Shown here: positions 41,036 through 52,119 of the stretch, in pieces
How the letters are laid out: every line of letters starts with the position of its first letter
How positions within the stretch are numbered: position 1 is the first letter of the stretch
Assembly (NCBI GenBank): GCA_028023455.1
Contig: JAQFVV010012441.1
Coordinates: 4,647,911 to 4,711,910, forward strand
Source of the DNA: Epiperipatus broadwayi
Lineage: Eukaryota; Onychophora; Udeonychophora; Euonychophora; Peripatidae
Reading direction: 5' to 3'
DNA: 64,000 bases
Position numbers and translations under genes: made by a program
Notes under the pieces: generated by a model
Seen by the model: the letters and a program-made list of their open reading frames with translations, nothing else
What the model was told of the DNA's origin: nothing
Databases searched by the model: none

Positions 41036-42343
41036 TTAAAACTTTCTTATATTATTTTCAATTCTTTTCCACACCATTTTACAGAATTCGAGGCAATCAA
41101 TCCTTTTTAGTGCATCATTTTTGTATATCTTCATATTCCTTCTTTTCTTCATATATTCTCTAGTCTCAGTAAATTTTTTATTGATCAATTGCTGCTTTTT
41201 TCTACCAGCTATCTTTGTTGCAGTTTTTAAAATTGTATCAGTTATTTTCTTATTAATTTCATTCAAATCTGAATCATGTTCAAAATCTACTGTTACTTGA
41301 AACCAATATGTAAGTTCTAATTTAAATTCATTAGAGTGTTTCTGAATATTAGGAATATCAACTGTAAATATTGTTTTCTTTAATTTTTGTCTCTCTAGGT
41401 TTGCATTAACATGTATCTTACATCTTACTAATCCATGATCACTTCCTGTGTTAAATTTATTAAGAACATTACAATCTTGAAATATGTATTTTCTGTTAAT
41501 CAAAGTATAATCCAATTCTGCTGTACATTTATTTGGATGCTTCCATGTCCATTTCCTTTTAACATTTTTCTAAAAAAATAATAATATAAAGCTTTTTTTT
41601 TCTGCAAACTCCGCAAGTCTATGATCTCTCTCATTTTATTACCATACCAAAATTACCTACAGCACTTTCATCTTTCATTTGTTTATCAATTCTAGCATTA
41701 AAGTCTCCCATAACAATTTTGAAATGTTTAATCTGATCAAAAGCCCTTTTGTACATCCATATTAAAGCCTTCTACTACTTTATCACTATGAGCAATTGTT
41801 GGGACATAAATCTGAATCATCTGCATTTGGTATCTGCTATTAAGTTGTATAACTAATCTTGCCATTCTGTCTGATACACCATCAATCTCCACAAGGTTGT
41901 TCTTCAACTTTTTATTTATAATGAATCCTACTCCACTTGTATTTAAAAACAGGCAAAGATGATGGTCATGTGATGTTTATTGGCTTCCACTTGTATTTCC
42001 AATATTTGTGCCTTTATAGTAGACTCCATATCCACTTTTTAGATCAAGTATCTCTTCAACTTTTCTTCTAACTTCACACAAAGTCCAATAATGTCCCATT
42101 TAATATAAGACAATTCTTGTAATTCTTGGATTCTTCCTTCTCTTGAAAGTGATCTGCAGTTGTAAGTACCTAAATAAAAAGTTGTCATCAAATGGCAGCA
42201 TGGATCCACAATCAGGGGATTATTAGCACTACTATCTTTGGTCACCAACTGCTGCCTTGGTTGGTGACTTTACAGTCTCCTGGGAATAAGGGCCATGATT
42301 TATTTTTGTGTGTCATGATTGAATATATCTATTGGAAAAATAT
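41036..42343 (-). pseudogene. RTE LINE 5' fragment (endonuclease half)
   Basis: A second copy of the RTE at 37375-40336, same orientation, covering the 5' leader, endonuclease and linker only. The minus-strand ORF 41515-41036 (DYTLINRKY, TGSDHGLVRCKI, FCKMVWKRIENN) parallels the first copy closely. Upstream frames are broken. The RT is missing below 41036. A 42-bp foreign insertion sits at 41945-41986. Both copies share the 5' leader TTGGTGACTTTACAG and GGGAATAAGGGCCATGATTT. Confidence 0.85.
41945..41986 (+). mobile_element. 42-bp insertion with 12-bp target duplication
   Basis: The RTE sequence CCACTTGTATTT occurs once in the sister copy (near 39980) but twice here (41933-41944 and 41987-41998), bracketing 42 foreign bases. 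The insert starts AAAAACAGGCAAAG and contains TCATGTGATGTTTA. Both blocks also occur in the H1 hammerhead elements (TAAAACAGGCAAAA near 4362; TCATGTGATGTTTA at 30131-30144). It looks like a grossly shortened member of that family, or its terminal piece. Confidence 0.78.
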
Positions 42344-43655
42344 TTATCAGTTACACATACATTCATTTTGCCTTATCAGGCAACTGAGAAGAAAGACCAT
42401 GATGTTTCTTGATCTTAAACTCAGAGGTAAAAAGCCAATAAACTCACTATGCTGTCTAATTCATGTTGGTGAGCAGACCATCCATGTTCGTATACTATAT
42501 GAATAATCACATAGTAATAACAGCTGCAACAACAAGAATGTATGGAGTGGACTTTAGGAATTTACCCTGCTTAGTTCCTTTAAGGCCTCCAAGAGAAATC
42601 AAGGGGTCTCATTTCAGATAATAGAAAAATCCTTTCTGCAGTTGGAAAATTATATAAGATAATATATATAATTGTAAAAAATGCATGCAATATTTATTTA
42701 ACGTATTGTTATGATATAGTGAACTATTTTGTAATTATTGAATTTATATATGAGAGTTTTGATTTGTTTTAATTATTATATTATTATTGTTTGTTTTAAT
42801 TCTATTATTGGACACCTGGATGATTTTATGTCAGAAATAATTCATTAACGTTACATAGATTAGTAACATTTGAAAAGGGCACCAAAGCAGGTGGTAAAAA
42901 AGGCTTTTTATGTACAACGTTAAAATACAATATATAGCTGTAGTAAATAATTTATTATTATTTTTTGTTTATTATAATGAAATATATTTTATGTTCATTA
43001 TTAAAAATGTGTTTTAGAATTATTTAACTATAGCAAATAGGAAATAAAAAAATATTTTTAAAATATTATTTTAGTAAAATCAGAATTATAAGTTTCCTAC
43101 AAAATTTTAGATGATATTTTCATTACTTCTAAAATATTTTTCTAATTTTAATTATTCATTAAAATAATTTTGAATAATAAATTTGCTCACAAAAATTGTT
43201 TCATTGCTAAAGTCTCTATTTATATTGAAAGATACATTTATGTAATATTAATCTTATAATATGAGCCTCAATTTAGCTATAATTTATACAAAGCCTATCT
43301 AACCAATCAGTTAGTCTTAGTAAATCGTTTACTTAATATAATTTATTAAGCAATTAACTAAAAAAAAAATTGATCAAAATATTTTCAGACTGTAATTAAT
43401 TGACCTAATGATTAGTATTAACATGTAACATATCATAATACCTTACTTAGACCATAACCATTATGAAATTGAACTATTATGATTAAAAACGTAAATTATG
43501 TAATTTTCCAGAAACTGAACTGTATATATCAGTTTTAACAGAGTATTGTATCTTTTTATTTTTTCTCATGATTACAATCTATGCAATTGAAAGTTTTTTG
43601 TATAATAATGTACTATTATTAACAATGTACTATTATTGTTGTTATTTTAAAATAT
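42344..43655. other. No recognised gene
   Basis: AT-rich; includes a short stretch of moderate GC near 42530-42610 without identifiable coding potential. Confidence 0.5.
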
Positions 43656-43659
43656 ATTT

Positions 43660-43790
43660 TTCGTGGATAATGTAATAATATATTTATTGTTAAAAGAAGG
43701 TTACCTTGACAACAGTTTGAGATAGTTGATTCTTATTGATAGGGATTGTCTAAGTGTTGACTAGTTTTAATATATATATATACACACACA
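43660..43790 (-). repeat. Family Y fragment, inverted
   Basis: On the minus strand: TAGTCAACACTTAGACAATCC, CAATAAGAATCAACTATCTCAA and the GTTGTCAAGGTAAC hairpin, in the same order as at 23220-23290. Followed by (AT)/(AC) repeats. Confidence 0.65.
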
Positions 43791-44094
43791 ACATCAATTT
43801 TTATAAATGACAACTGTTTTATATATTGCCATTCTCTGTAGAATACTATGTTTGACATTTTGCCATCTTTATCAATTGTCATGAAAAAAGGTGAGAATTA
43901 CATCAAAGATGATTATATTACATAAGATAATTTTCTTTAATATTAGTTAACAAAAAGTTTTGAATCTGAAACACAATGTCTTGCAGTGATTGTTTGTTTT
44001 TAATAAAAAAATATGGCAATATACAAAATATAAAATTTGAAAATGGCATATATATATATAATATTATATTTAATGTTTTCGTGGTTGTATGATG

Positions 44095-44765
44095 TAGATA
44101 AATGACTTTTTGGGCAAAACTATGTGTTATTTTCTATTATATAGCGATATTTTGACAAACTAGCATCCACCTTTGTCAAGGTAAACTCTTGAAAGAAAAT
44201 TTGTTCAATCTCAAACCGTATCATGACTGAGTGTGAGATGAAGCATGAGAATCAGTTTTAAATAGTTTGTATTCAGAATATGAGATTTATCAAAATGTAT
44301 ATTTATCTTAGTTTTACCATCTACTAATTTAAAGTCAATATTAAAAGACATAGATAAAATGAGAGGTTTCCATATGGCTGGAATACATTGTGCTTCATCA
44401 GTCCTATATAATTCAGTAGGGTCTCTTTAATATTTCAATTGACTCTCTCGTGGTTCTCAAATCATATCTCTCCAAATTAGCAAGCATTTTTGCATTGTCA
44501 AAGTCAGGTTTCTGACCAATTTCTAAAAAATAAGAAGTAAAAACTGATGTGATAATTTTTTGATTAAAAACATGTTTATGTTCCTTAATTCTGACATTTA
44601 TTAATCATATTCTGATTACTAAACTATTTCAAACTGATTCTCATGTTTTATCTCACAAATTTTCTTTCAAGAGCTTAACAATGGCAGATGCTAGTTCATC
44701 GAAATATCGGTATATAATAAAAAATAACACATGGTTTTGCTAAAAAAGTCATATGTCTATATATA
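44095..44765 (-). mobile_element. PLE fragment enclosed by inverted repeats
   Basis: The arms at about 44100-44280 and 44610-44760 are inverted copies (shared blocks AAAACTATGTGTTATTTTCTA, GATGCTAGTTTGTCAAAATATCG and CTTGAAAGAAAATTTG, with substitutions). They enclose a minus-strand PLE C-terminal coding remnant. In the right arm, GATGCTAGTTCATCGAAATATCGG preceded by CTTAACAATGGC could be a decayed hammerhead. PLEs with inverted terminal repeats are known, and this fits that structure. Confidence 0.65.
44290..44560 (-). pseudogene. PLE C-terminal remnant
   Basis: Minus-strand translation gives EQKPDFDNAKMLANLERYDL followed by RTTRESIEILKRPY and TDEAQCIPAIWKPLI. This matches the C-terminal pattern that follows the GIY-YIG domain of PLEs: an F-x-x-(A/T)-x-(I/M)-L stretch, R-x-x-(R/K)-E-(S/A)-I-E-I, N-x-x-(D/E), a proline or leucine, then W-x-P-L. 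The endonuclease itself is not preserved here. Confidence 0.7.
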
Positions 44766-44769
44766 TATA

Positions 44770-45455
44770 TAATAATTATTTTTGTCTTTATTAGTTCATC
44801 TCTTATGTAAATTTCATTATACTTCAACTATCAACCAGCTTAAAAACTCAAGCTGTCTCTCATACTAAGCATGTATTTTCAAATAAGCTTCATTCTTTAA
44901 GGTGAATTTAAACATAGCCACACGGAATTATTCAACTTCATCTCCCTTTTTCCATGTGCAATATTTTTTGTAGACATACTTAAAATTTCCATTCCAACAC
45001 ACAGTAACATTATTGATGAGATCATGTTACAACCTCTTACATAATTGCAATTTTTTTTATATTTACCAGTGCATCTTTCATCTTTATCTCAATACTATCA
45101 CAACCATCTATTCACACCAAACCCTCACATTATGGACACATTGTACATTTTCATTATCTGTTCAATACTTGTTAAAATATCAAATTATTATATATTTATT
45201 TTCAGACATCAAACATTCTGTATCCTGAATTTTGACACAAATCATCTTATACAAATATATTACTGAATAGTGCTTACCATTTATTACATTAAAGATGATC
45301 TTAGCTCAAATATAAGCTTGAAATTTTAATTAAGGATTATTCTATAAAAGAATCAACATACATATTCCCAAATTTTCATAATATTTTCTAAACTACTTTT
45401 ATTCAATGTGGCAGCTGGTTTCTGTCTTTTTTAATAACTTGTGGAAGGGTTAACA
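44770..45455. other. AT-rich region with short repeat fragments
   Basis: A stretch around 44945-45060 (CATGTGCAATATTTTTTGTAG, ACTTAAAATTTCCATTCCAA) resembles 46000-46030 and 52100-52130, suggesting fragments of one dispersed repeat. No gene seen. Confidence 0.45.
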
Positions 45456-45464
45456 GTCATTGAA

Positions 45465-45850
45465 CTATGTCATCATCATCATCATTATCAACCATTATCA
45501 ATCCACTGCAGGATGAAGGCCTCTCCAAGTTTAATCCATCTTCTTCGATCTTCAGCTTCTCTTCTCCACATCACCCCTGCACACTTTCTTATTTCATCCA
45601 TCCATCTCACATGTGGTCTCTTTCTGGGTCTTTTACAATCTCTTGGAATCCAGTTTAAAATTTCAATTGTCCATCTATTATCATCTCTTCTAGCAATATG
45701 TCCAGCCCAACTCCACTTCAATCTTTTAATTTTTTCAATGAGGTCAGTAACACCCGTTTGTTCTCTTACCCATACATTGCGTTTTCAATCTCTTCTTGTT
45801 ACTCCCAACATACATCTCTCCATACTTCTTTGAGTGGTCTGAAGTCTCTA
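45465..45850 (-). pseudogene. RTE LINE 3' end, 5'-truncated
   Basis: The last part of the RTE ORF and its tail. The minus-strand ORF 45721-45488 reads KWSWAGHIARRDDNRW, then RKRPHVRWMDEIRK, with GEAFILQWIDNG shortly before the (ATG)n-type tail (shown as ATCATC at 45470-45484). This is the C-terminal region often annotated in craniofacial development protein 2-like predictions. Typical 5' truncation at about 45850. Confidence 0.9.
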
Positions 45851-46085
45851 TGTATGTATACATATATATCAAATTTTCTCCATTTTTGTCAATGCATCCA
45901 TCATTTAAAATTTACCATTATATTCTTCACTATTCATATTGTTCCAAACAATTGAACAGAAGCATGTGGATTAACTCAACTTCAACACTGTTTTTTCCAT
46001 TTGCAATATTTTTTAGATATAATTAAACCTTCTACTCACTACACATTGCTGAAATATATACATAAGTATATCTGAAGAAAAAAAA

Positions 46086-46165
46086 AACAAAAAACAAATG
46101 ACACCCAAAGATGGATTTCATGCTGAACCAATCATTAGTGATCAGTTGACCCAGGTCAGAATTTT
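46086..46165 (-). repeat. Family S hammerhead fragment retaining GAAA
   Basis: Minus strand: GTCAACTGATCACTAATGATTGG, then TTCAGCATGAAATCC. Stem II AUGAUU-GGUUC-AGCAU and GAAAU are present. The junction before GAAA is TG where other S copies have CA, the two expected decay products of an ancestral CG. The core is disrupted by an insertion after CTGAT. Confidence 0.5.
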
Positions 46166-46168
46166 TAC

Positions 46169-47005
46169 ATGTCTTTTTATTTCCAAAATTTATCAATACC
46201 AATTACATGCCGAGTCATTTTAAAAGTGAACAATATTCTGAAAAAAATATTTCTGGACTTGATTGTTAAAAGAAACAATAACTTCCTCTACTACAGAATG
46301 ACAGATAAGTCTATAGAAATGAGAAGTCCTATACATTCACAATCTCAAACCCTTATGACATACAAACATACAGACTTCCAAGGCTTTCTAAACCAAAATC
46401 ACAGATTATGTATGAAAAGTGCAATACTGAACCATATATGAAAGACCTAGTGAACATCGGATATAGGAAAAAACATGTAAAAGGCAATTAAAAATGTTAA
46501 TATAAAAGTAAAAGGATTATCACAAGTAAAGCACAAATGTTGGATAACAATGTCTTATATTCCAGATGTAACAACAAAAAGAAAAGGAAAATATGTAATC
46601 AGACATGTAATGTAGGGTTTAGAGTACCAAATAATCTAAATGCATTAATGAATATTCCAAAAACAAAACTGAGAAAGAAGAGTTTTTATAAATAGTATCT
46701 TCAATATTTCAGGATGTACTGCTATATACTATTGGAAATCCATACCAATATAACAACAAGAATAAAGCAGCATAAATAATTATATAATAGAACAAAAGGC
46801 AATTTATCATGCATAACAGTATTCTAAAAACAATAAGGGAACTGCTTTGAACAACACATGATTTGTGTAGAATGAGATGACAATAAAAGGGAAATCAAAG
46901 AAGTATGGGATATTCTGAGAAACAATAATGTCATTAATAAAAGGGAAAATAGCATTCATCTTTTGAGTTACTGGATATGTAAGTCAGGTCCTTTTGCATT
47001 ATAAT
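46169..47005 (+). pseudogene. PLE 3' half: RT end, linker, GIY-YIG and C-terminus
   Basis: The plus-strand ORF 46169-46441 has IFLDLIVKRNNNFLYYRMTD followed by SIEMRSPIHSQSQTLMTYKH and QNHRLCMKSA. This is the PLE stretch I-x-F-L-D-x-x-x-x-R, then the region where Y-R-K-P-T, S-x-H-P and K-x-x-x-x-x-x-L-x-x-R-A normally occur. Past stops, YIPDVTTK (46548-), FRVPNNLNALMNIPK and a YYIGN-like YIG site with NNKNKAA (about 46725-46790) represent the linker and GIY-YIG endonuclease. REIKEVWDILRNNNVINKRE and SYWI (to about 46985) are the C-terminus. Domain order is intact but frames are broken. Confidence 0.82.
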
Positions 47006-47214
47006 AGCAGTGTTTATAAGGCTGTTCCCAGACTCAATCATAATAATAACTTGATTATGGGCTTGGCTCCACCGAAAATGCATTATGTTCACTAAAAATG
47101 GGAAACATTATTTATTTTAAACATTATTATACACATCTCATAAAACAATATTAAACAGAAGATTTTTTATGGGATACAGATATAAATGAATATAATATAA
47201 TATACATATACTAT

Positions 47215-47575
47215 AATATACATATGTCACCATGGGTTCAGTTATTTATCAATACCAAATTTCTACAATTAAAAATACAAATGCCAAATTTTTGGCATTT
47301 ATATCATTGACATTTACAATTTATATAAATACAGTAAAGACAGGTAATATCTTTTTATATTATTCATGGTCCAGATATAAAATTTAAACTCATTTAAGGA
47401 TATTAATAATAGATTGATGTAAAAAATTATGACCAAAATTTTAACAAATATGTTTAAGAGACAGTAACCTAAACTAGATAAAGAATAATAGTTTATCATA
47501 TAATGCATTTTATGGACTATTTATTTATATGTTTGCTCATAGATATATAGGAATATGTGTTGGAATAGATATTTT
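47215..47575 (+). repeat. Dispersed repeat Z, copy 1
   Basis: About 360 bp matching the reverse complement of 52120-52490 block by block: TTCTACAATTAAAAATAC, the hairpin TGCCAAATTTTTGGCA, TTTATATAAATACA, TTTAACAAATATGTTTAAGAGAC, and GGAATATGTGTTGGAATAGA. Class unknown; no ORF. Confidence 0.7.
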
Positions 47576-47779
47576 ACAATTATTCTGATGTACCCAAATA
47601 ATATCTCATATCTCGTTTAAAATGATATATATAAAAGACATATTTTGCGGGTTTATCTATGTTAAAAAATTTAAATATTGATATACCAGACATTTCAACT
47701 TGATCACACAGATCATCCACTGGGTGATAAAAGGTAGAAAGATGGTTGTAGAGGCGCTACAATCACTAATTTGAAAAAA

Positions 47780-48030
47780 AAAATGTTAAAATTCCACCAA
47801 TAGCCAAAATGTTAAATTAAGAATGTTTTTTAAAAAAATCTTTCCTAATAGGAGGAAGTTTGCATGTATCATCTCACTTATTGATACAATCTGGCCTTTT
47901 AAGTATCTCAATGGCTTCCCTAATTTTGCACTGGTAGAGATTATCACATCAGGATATGATCCTGGTACTAGAAAAATCAATTTTATGACCTGAATCTATA
48001 ATATGAAATGAAAGTGCTGATGATAGTGAG
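47780..48030 (-). pseudogene. PLE C-terminal remnant
   Basis: Minus-strand frames read SALSFHIIDSGHKIDFSSTR, then CKIREAIEILKRPDCINK, DDTCKLPPI and R/K-DF. This is the PLE post-GIY-YIG pattern: H-x-x-x-x-G-H-x-I-x-F-x-x-T, R-E-A-I-E-I-x-K-R-P-x-C-I-N, D-D, L-P-P. One frameshift. Just downstream on the minus strand (47691-47725), GTGGATGATCTG ... TTGAAATGTCTGG has hammerhead-like spacing: GATGA, a GATC/GATC stem, GAAA, then GTC. Confidence 0.8.
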
Positions 48031-48046
48031 TGATATATATATATAT

Positions 48047-48250
48047 TGTACCGGTCGAAAAACGTCCACCACCTAAACTGCAGGTCAGATCCAAACTCAG
48101 CTGAACCAAACTGAATTCAAACCCAACTCACCAGCTCAGATTAGTAAAAATCTAAATCTATGACACAGTGCTATGCACCAAGGAACTAGCTCAATGGTTG
48201 GTGAGGATTAGAGACCCCTGAACTGACACTAATATTGGATAATAAATTAA
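48047..48250. other. GC-richer block, possible LTR or tRNA-related fragment
   Basis: Begins TGTACCGGTCGAAAAACGTC, distinct in composition. Within it AACTAGCTCAATGGTTGG (near 48184) looks like a pol III A box, but no B box follows at tRNA spacing. TG at the start could mark an LTR boundary; I found no partner. Confidence 0.3.
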
Positions 48251-49741
48251 CTAAAGATACTTCATATGTATATATTCAGGTTGCTAACACAGACAGCAAG
48301 CATTAACATTAAAATAATTATTGAATAAGAGAATTAAGAAACCAAATGTGTTTATAAAATATTTTAATAATAATAATTAATAGCAATAGTTTTGTTTGAA
48401 TTTTAAATGATGATTATATTAATCACCTCTAGCCTTTAACAGAGTTCATAATTATAATAAGAGTCGCGGTCCTTATTATATGCCAATGAGTATTACACAA
48501 TATTATGGAATTCTATGCCTATGCCCCCAACAAGAAACTAAAGGCAGATAAAGGTATTCAGTTGTAAAGGAAATTATTACTCTAATTTTATATGAAAGAA
48601 TGTGAGATTTATTTTCACATTCGCAAATCCATTAATGAAGAGCAAGATATGTATTTAGGGCATAACTTTAACCTTTATTAGAAAACTTACAATTTAATAT
48701 AATTGAGAATTTGTTCGACTTTAATTGAAATCACTTCATCATGAATTACGAGCATAAGAGTGGGCTTTACTGGAACAGAGGGGTAACGGTGCTGATGAAT
48801 TATGAACTATAAACTGAAATTTAAAGATAATAGCTGGCAGTGATTTAAGCCTTTTGGTGACTTGGAATTCACAAGTCTTACTGCCCTTTAAGGAGACGAT
48901 GGAACATGGGGAAAGCCAGGCCGAGTCATAACTATGAACCTTTGGTGTTCCAAATATAATATGAGCAGGGGAGGAAGGCTTTCTTTCTCTATAGTTTAAA
49001 ATATCAGTAATATCACCACCGACAAGCCTGTGAAATGAAAGATAGCCATATGTCAGCAACATTCGAAGATGATGACTTGATAGTCATCATTTGAATAATA
49101 AAAGCCAATTGATTATCGAATACCCTACATGATGACTTGATCAATTTAATTAAAGTCAAATGAGCTTTTAACTAAAACTATTTCAAAGTATTTGTAAAAT
49201 CATATTAATTATGCCCCAAACATCATGTCCTTCCTGAATCTTAAAATCAAGTAACAGAAATTTGAATTAGAATATATTTGATTCCTTTATCGGACCTTTT
49301 ACAAAAACATTAATAAATATTGGTGAAATGAGAAAATAGCTGGGGCATAGATTAGAAATGGAGCTAATAATTTATTATTAGCCAATTATGAAAATAGCAA
49401 ATATTTAATAAATTCTTTCAATTCGATGATTAATAGAACGGTATAAATTTAGTTCTAATGGGCGAGAATTACTATTAGACTTAATGTTATATTATTTGCA
49501 CAAGGCAAATGGAAATAAAGGAGATCATCGAATCGAAGGATTATTGGCATATTAAAAATAAATGACATAAAAAAAATCACACAATAAATATATATAATAT
49601 AGTAAATGAACCGCCATTGTAAGGAAGGAAAGTTAAATTTAAAGACTAGAGATTGAGACAATTTATATAATTTAAAATAGCATAATAAAAGGTTTTATAC
49701 AGAGTATTACATTTATAAATGAGAAGAGCTCGTAAAGGGAG
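48251..49741. other. Unassigned region, somewhat less AT-rich
   Basis: Contains a 107-codon minus-strand ORF (48739-49062) without recognised motifs, and a short hairpin GATGACTTGATAGTCATC near 49072. It may be a decayed element interior or unique DNA. Confidence 0.35.
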
Positions 49742-50157
49742 TGTAAAGTAAAGTTCGGAACTGGCCAGAAAGTTACGGTTCATGATGGAAATATATTACC
49801 ATTTCTTCCAGGACTGGCTCCTTAGTTTACACGTCCGAGTTGATGGAAACATAGGCATGCATTTAGTCGATTACTTGAACAGCATTTTGATTGATTTTGG
49901 CAGCATGATTGGTCAGAAAGGATTTAGCAACTTAGATGAAGATTTTCAGGGAACTCCAGGCACAGTAGCAAGATTCCTGACATTTTAGACCTTCACCATG
50001 ATCGAAACATTATTTAAATTTATGATTTTTAAATGCATAGAGTTTACTGGCACTTCTCTACAACAAAGATGGCTTCTTCCTTCTCCAAACTTTTCAGAAC
50101 TATTTATACTGTATCTGCTGCCTTCAGGCTAGCACTTCTTTCATTATCAATGTTACA
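49742..50157 (+). mobile_element. Candidate solo LTR (low confidence)
   Basis: A 416-bp block opening TGTAAAG and closing ATGTTACA (TGTAA/TTACA ends). It is preceded by a purine-rich AAAGGGAG and has CTATTTATACT near 50100 as a possible TATA. No matching 5-bp target duplication is evident and no partner LTR or internal gene is seen. A 68-codon ORF (49782-49988) is unassigned. Confidence 0.25.
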
Positions 50158-50760
50158 AAATTTACTAGTTGTTTTTAGATACATTCCTTCAATAAGGCTT
50201 TCAAACTCATTAACTTGAATTCATTTTCTAATTAGAAAATGAATTTTTAAAATCAGAAAAATGATTTTAATTAGGAAATCCTTACATTTTAAACACTTAT
50301 CTTTTTTCTGATTAATAAAACTTTAACCATTGTTTTGGAAAGGGAAAATCTGAAAGCTTATCGAAAGAATGTAGCTTTTAATCACTAAAAATTTTAACAA
50401 ATTATTTAAAGTAAAATCAGAACATTTCCAACACAATGAAACTTTCTAACAATTATATAAAATTAAATATTTATAAATATATATGCACAATCCATGCATT
50501 TGTAATATATATAAATTCATGAATAATTTTATCATGAATTTATTAATAGCATCAATTAATTTAAACTCAAACGAATTAATTTTAACACACATTTATGTAA
50601 TAGTTTTTCTTTATGGAAATTAGCATGGATTGAATGTATAAAGCCCCACTGCATCAGAAATTTAAGGTTAGTACTAGGGTTTGAAGTGGGTTTATGGCTA
50701 GATGTCATGAAGCTAGGATAGAACTCAGAACTGACTGCTTCATTATATATATATATATAT
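50158..50760. other. No recognised gene
   Basis: AT-rich; a short inverted repeat TTCATTTTCTAATTAGAAAATGAA at about 50220-50243 (24 bp, perfect) and an (AT)n tract at 50744-50763. Confidence 0.5.
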
Positions 50761-51726
50761 ATCTTATAATTAAGTATTAGTAAATACAGTAATCAACATA
50801 GTCTTTGTCAACTAATTCTTTGAAAAGTTAACCTGCCCATAATTATGTGATCTTAATGTTTGATGTCTGCCTATTAATTAAGTCTTGCTTGCATTTATAT
50901 ATTAGCATGCTTCCTTTATTTTTCTTTTACTGTTATTTTTTTTCAGTTTGCAATATTTTTACATTATTATAATTGAAATTAAAACTATACAAGATTTATT
51001 CTGGTCGGAAAAAAGCGTAAGCTGATAGTTATTATTACCTTTGCAATTTTGTTTTGCATTTTGAACTCTTTTTAATAAAAGCATGTGATTCTTTATTCTT
51101 TTCTCCAATGCACATCTCAATAACCCTATATATCTGCTACCACACCTACATATCCATTTATAAATGATGCAACGCAATTTTTATATTTAAATGAGGTTTT
51201 ATCTTTAAAGTTATTAATTAATTAATTTATTTAATATTAAATAAATTAATAAATAACTTTAAAGATAAAACCTCATTTACAAATAAAAATTGCATCATTG
51301 GAGAAAAGAATGAAAGAACAATTGTTATTATTAATAAGGGTTCAAAATATAAAACAAAATTGCAAAGGTAATAATTATTAGCTTCCGTTTTTTATGACCA
51401 GAATAAATCATGTATATATGATTTTAATTTCAATTATAATAATGTAAAAATATTGCAAACTGAAAGAAATAACAATAAAAAAAAAATAAAGGAAGCTATG
51501 CTAATATATAAATAAAAGCAAGACTTAATCAATAGGCAGGCAGCAAACGTTAAGATCACGGAATTATAGGAAAGTTAACCTTTCAAAGAAGGTTGACAAA
51601 GACTGCGAGGATAGGGTAGTCTAGTCAAGGTTAGGATAGTCGAAAGCACTCCTAAGTGACGATTATATTTTTTTGTCGTTTTCAAAATTTTTGATTACAG
51701 CATTTACTAATATTTAATTATAAGAT
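50761..51726. mobile_element. 966-bp imperfect palindrome containing a PLE endonuclease
   Basis: Left arm 50761-51235 and right arm 51236-51726 are inverted copies centred in TTAATATTAA (51231-51240). Matching blocks run from the centre (AACTTTAAAGATAAAACCTCATTT) out to the tips (TTACTAATATTTAATTATAAGAT). The right arm has an extra segment of about 85 bp near 51600-51690. The left arm encodes a PLE GIY-YIG fragment on the minus strand and the right arm a more damaged copy on the plus strand. I infer a tail-to-tail or head-to-head PLE dimer, or an inverted duplication after insertion. Confidence 0.8.
50965..51180 (-). pseudogene. PLE GIY-YIG endonuclease fragment
   Basis: The minus-strand ORF begins RCIIYKWICRCGSRYIGLL and continues ALEKRIKNHM. 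These are the I-Y-K-C-x-C-x-C-x-x-x-Y-I-G core and the R-I-x-x-H helix of the PLE-type GIY-YIG nuclease, with its CxC insert. Only about 30 residues of the domain are clear, followed by low-complexity sequence. Confidence 0.82.
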
Positions 51727-52119
51727 TAAGTATATTACTTTCAAGAAATACAGACATCGATTTTTATTATTATATATATGCACACACTTCTTACGTACAA
51801 TTTAACAAAGTTTATCATAAATGTTATATATATATATATTACTACAACTTTAACTAATTATTAAATTTTCTGCCTTTATATCCTTGTCAGCATCCATTTT
51901 AGAAAAAGAAAAAAAACGTTAATGATTATGACAAATCGTTTATAAGACTAGTGATTACCCTAACGCTCTTAGCCTAGATATCAATTTTAAATTCGGTTAA
52001 AAATTAACTAGCTCATTTTTTATTAATAAATATATTCACATAATAAACATTAATGCAAATTTTATTACTTTTTACCACGGGTATTATTCTTGTTGTATAT
52101 ACTTAAAATTTCTATTTCA

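Noticed and set aside
44395-44410. CTGATGA on the minus strand within the PLE remnant
   Set aside because: It lies in PLE coding sequence (TDEA) with no GAAA or stems nearby.
48739-49062. 107-codon minus-strand ORF as a host gene
   Set aside because: No recognisable domain, no supporting splice or promoter signals, and ORFs of this length are expected by chance in 64 kb.
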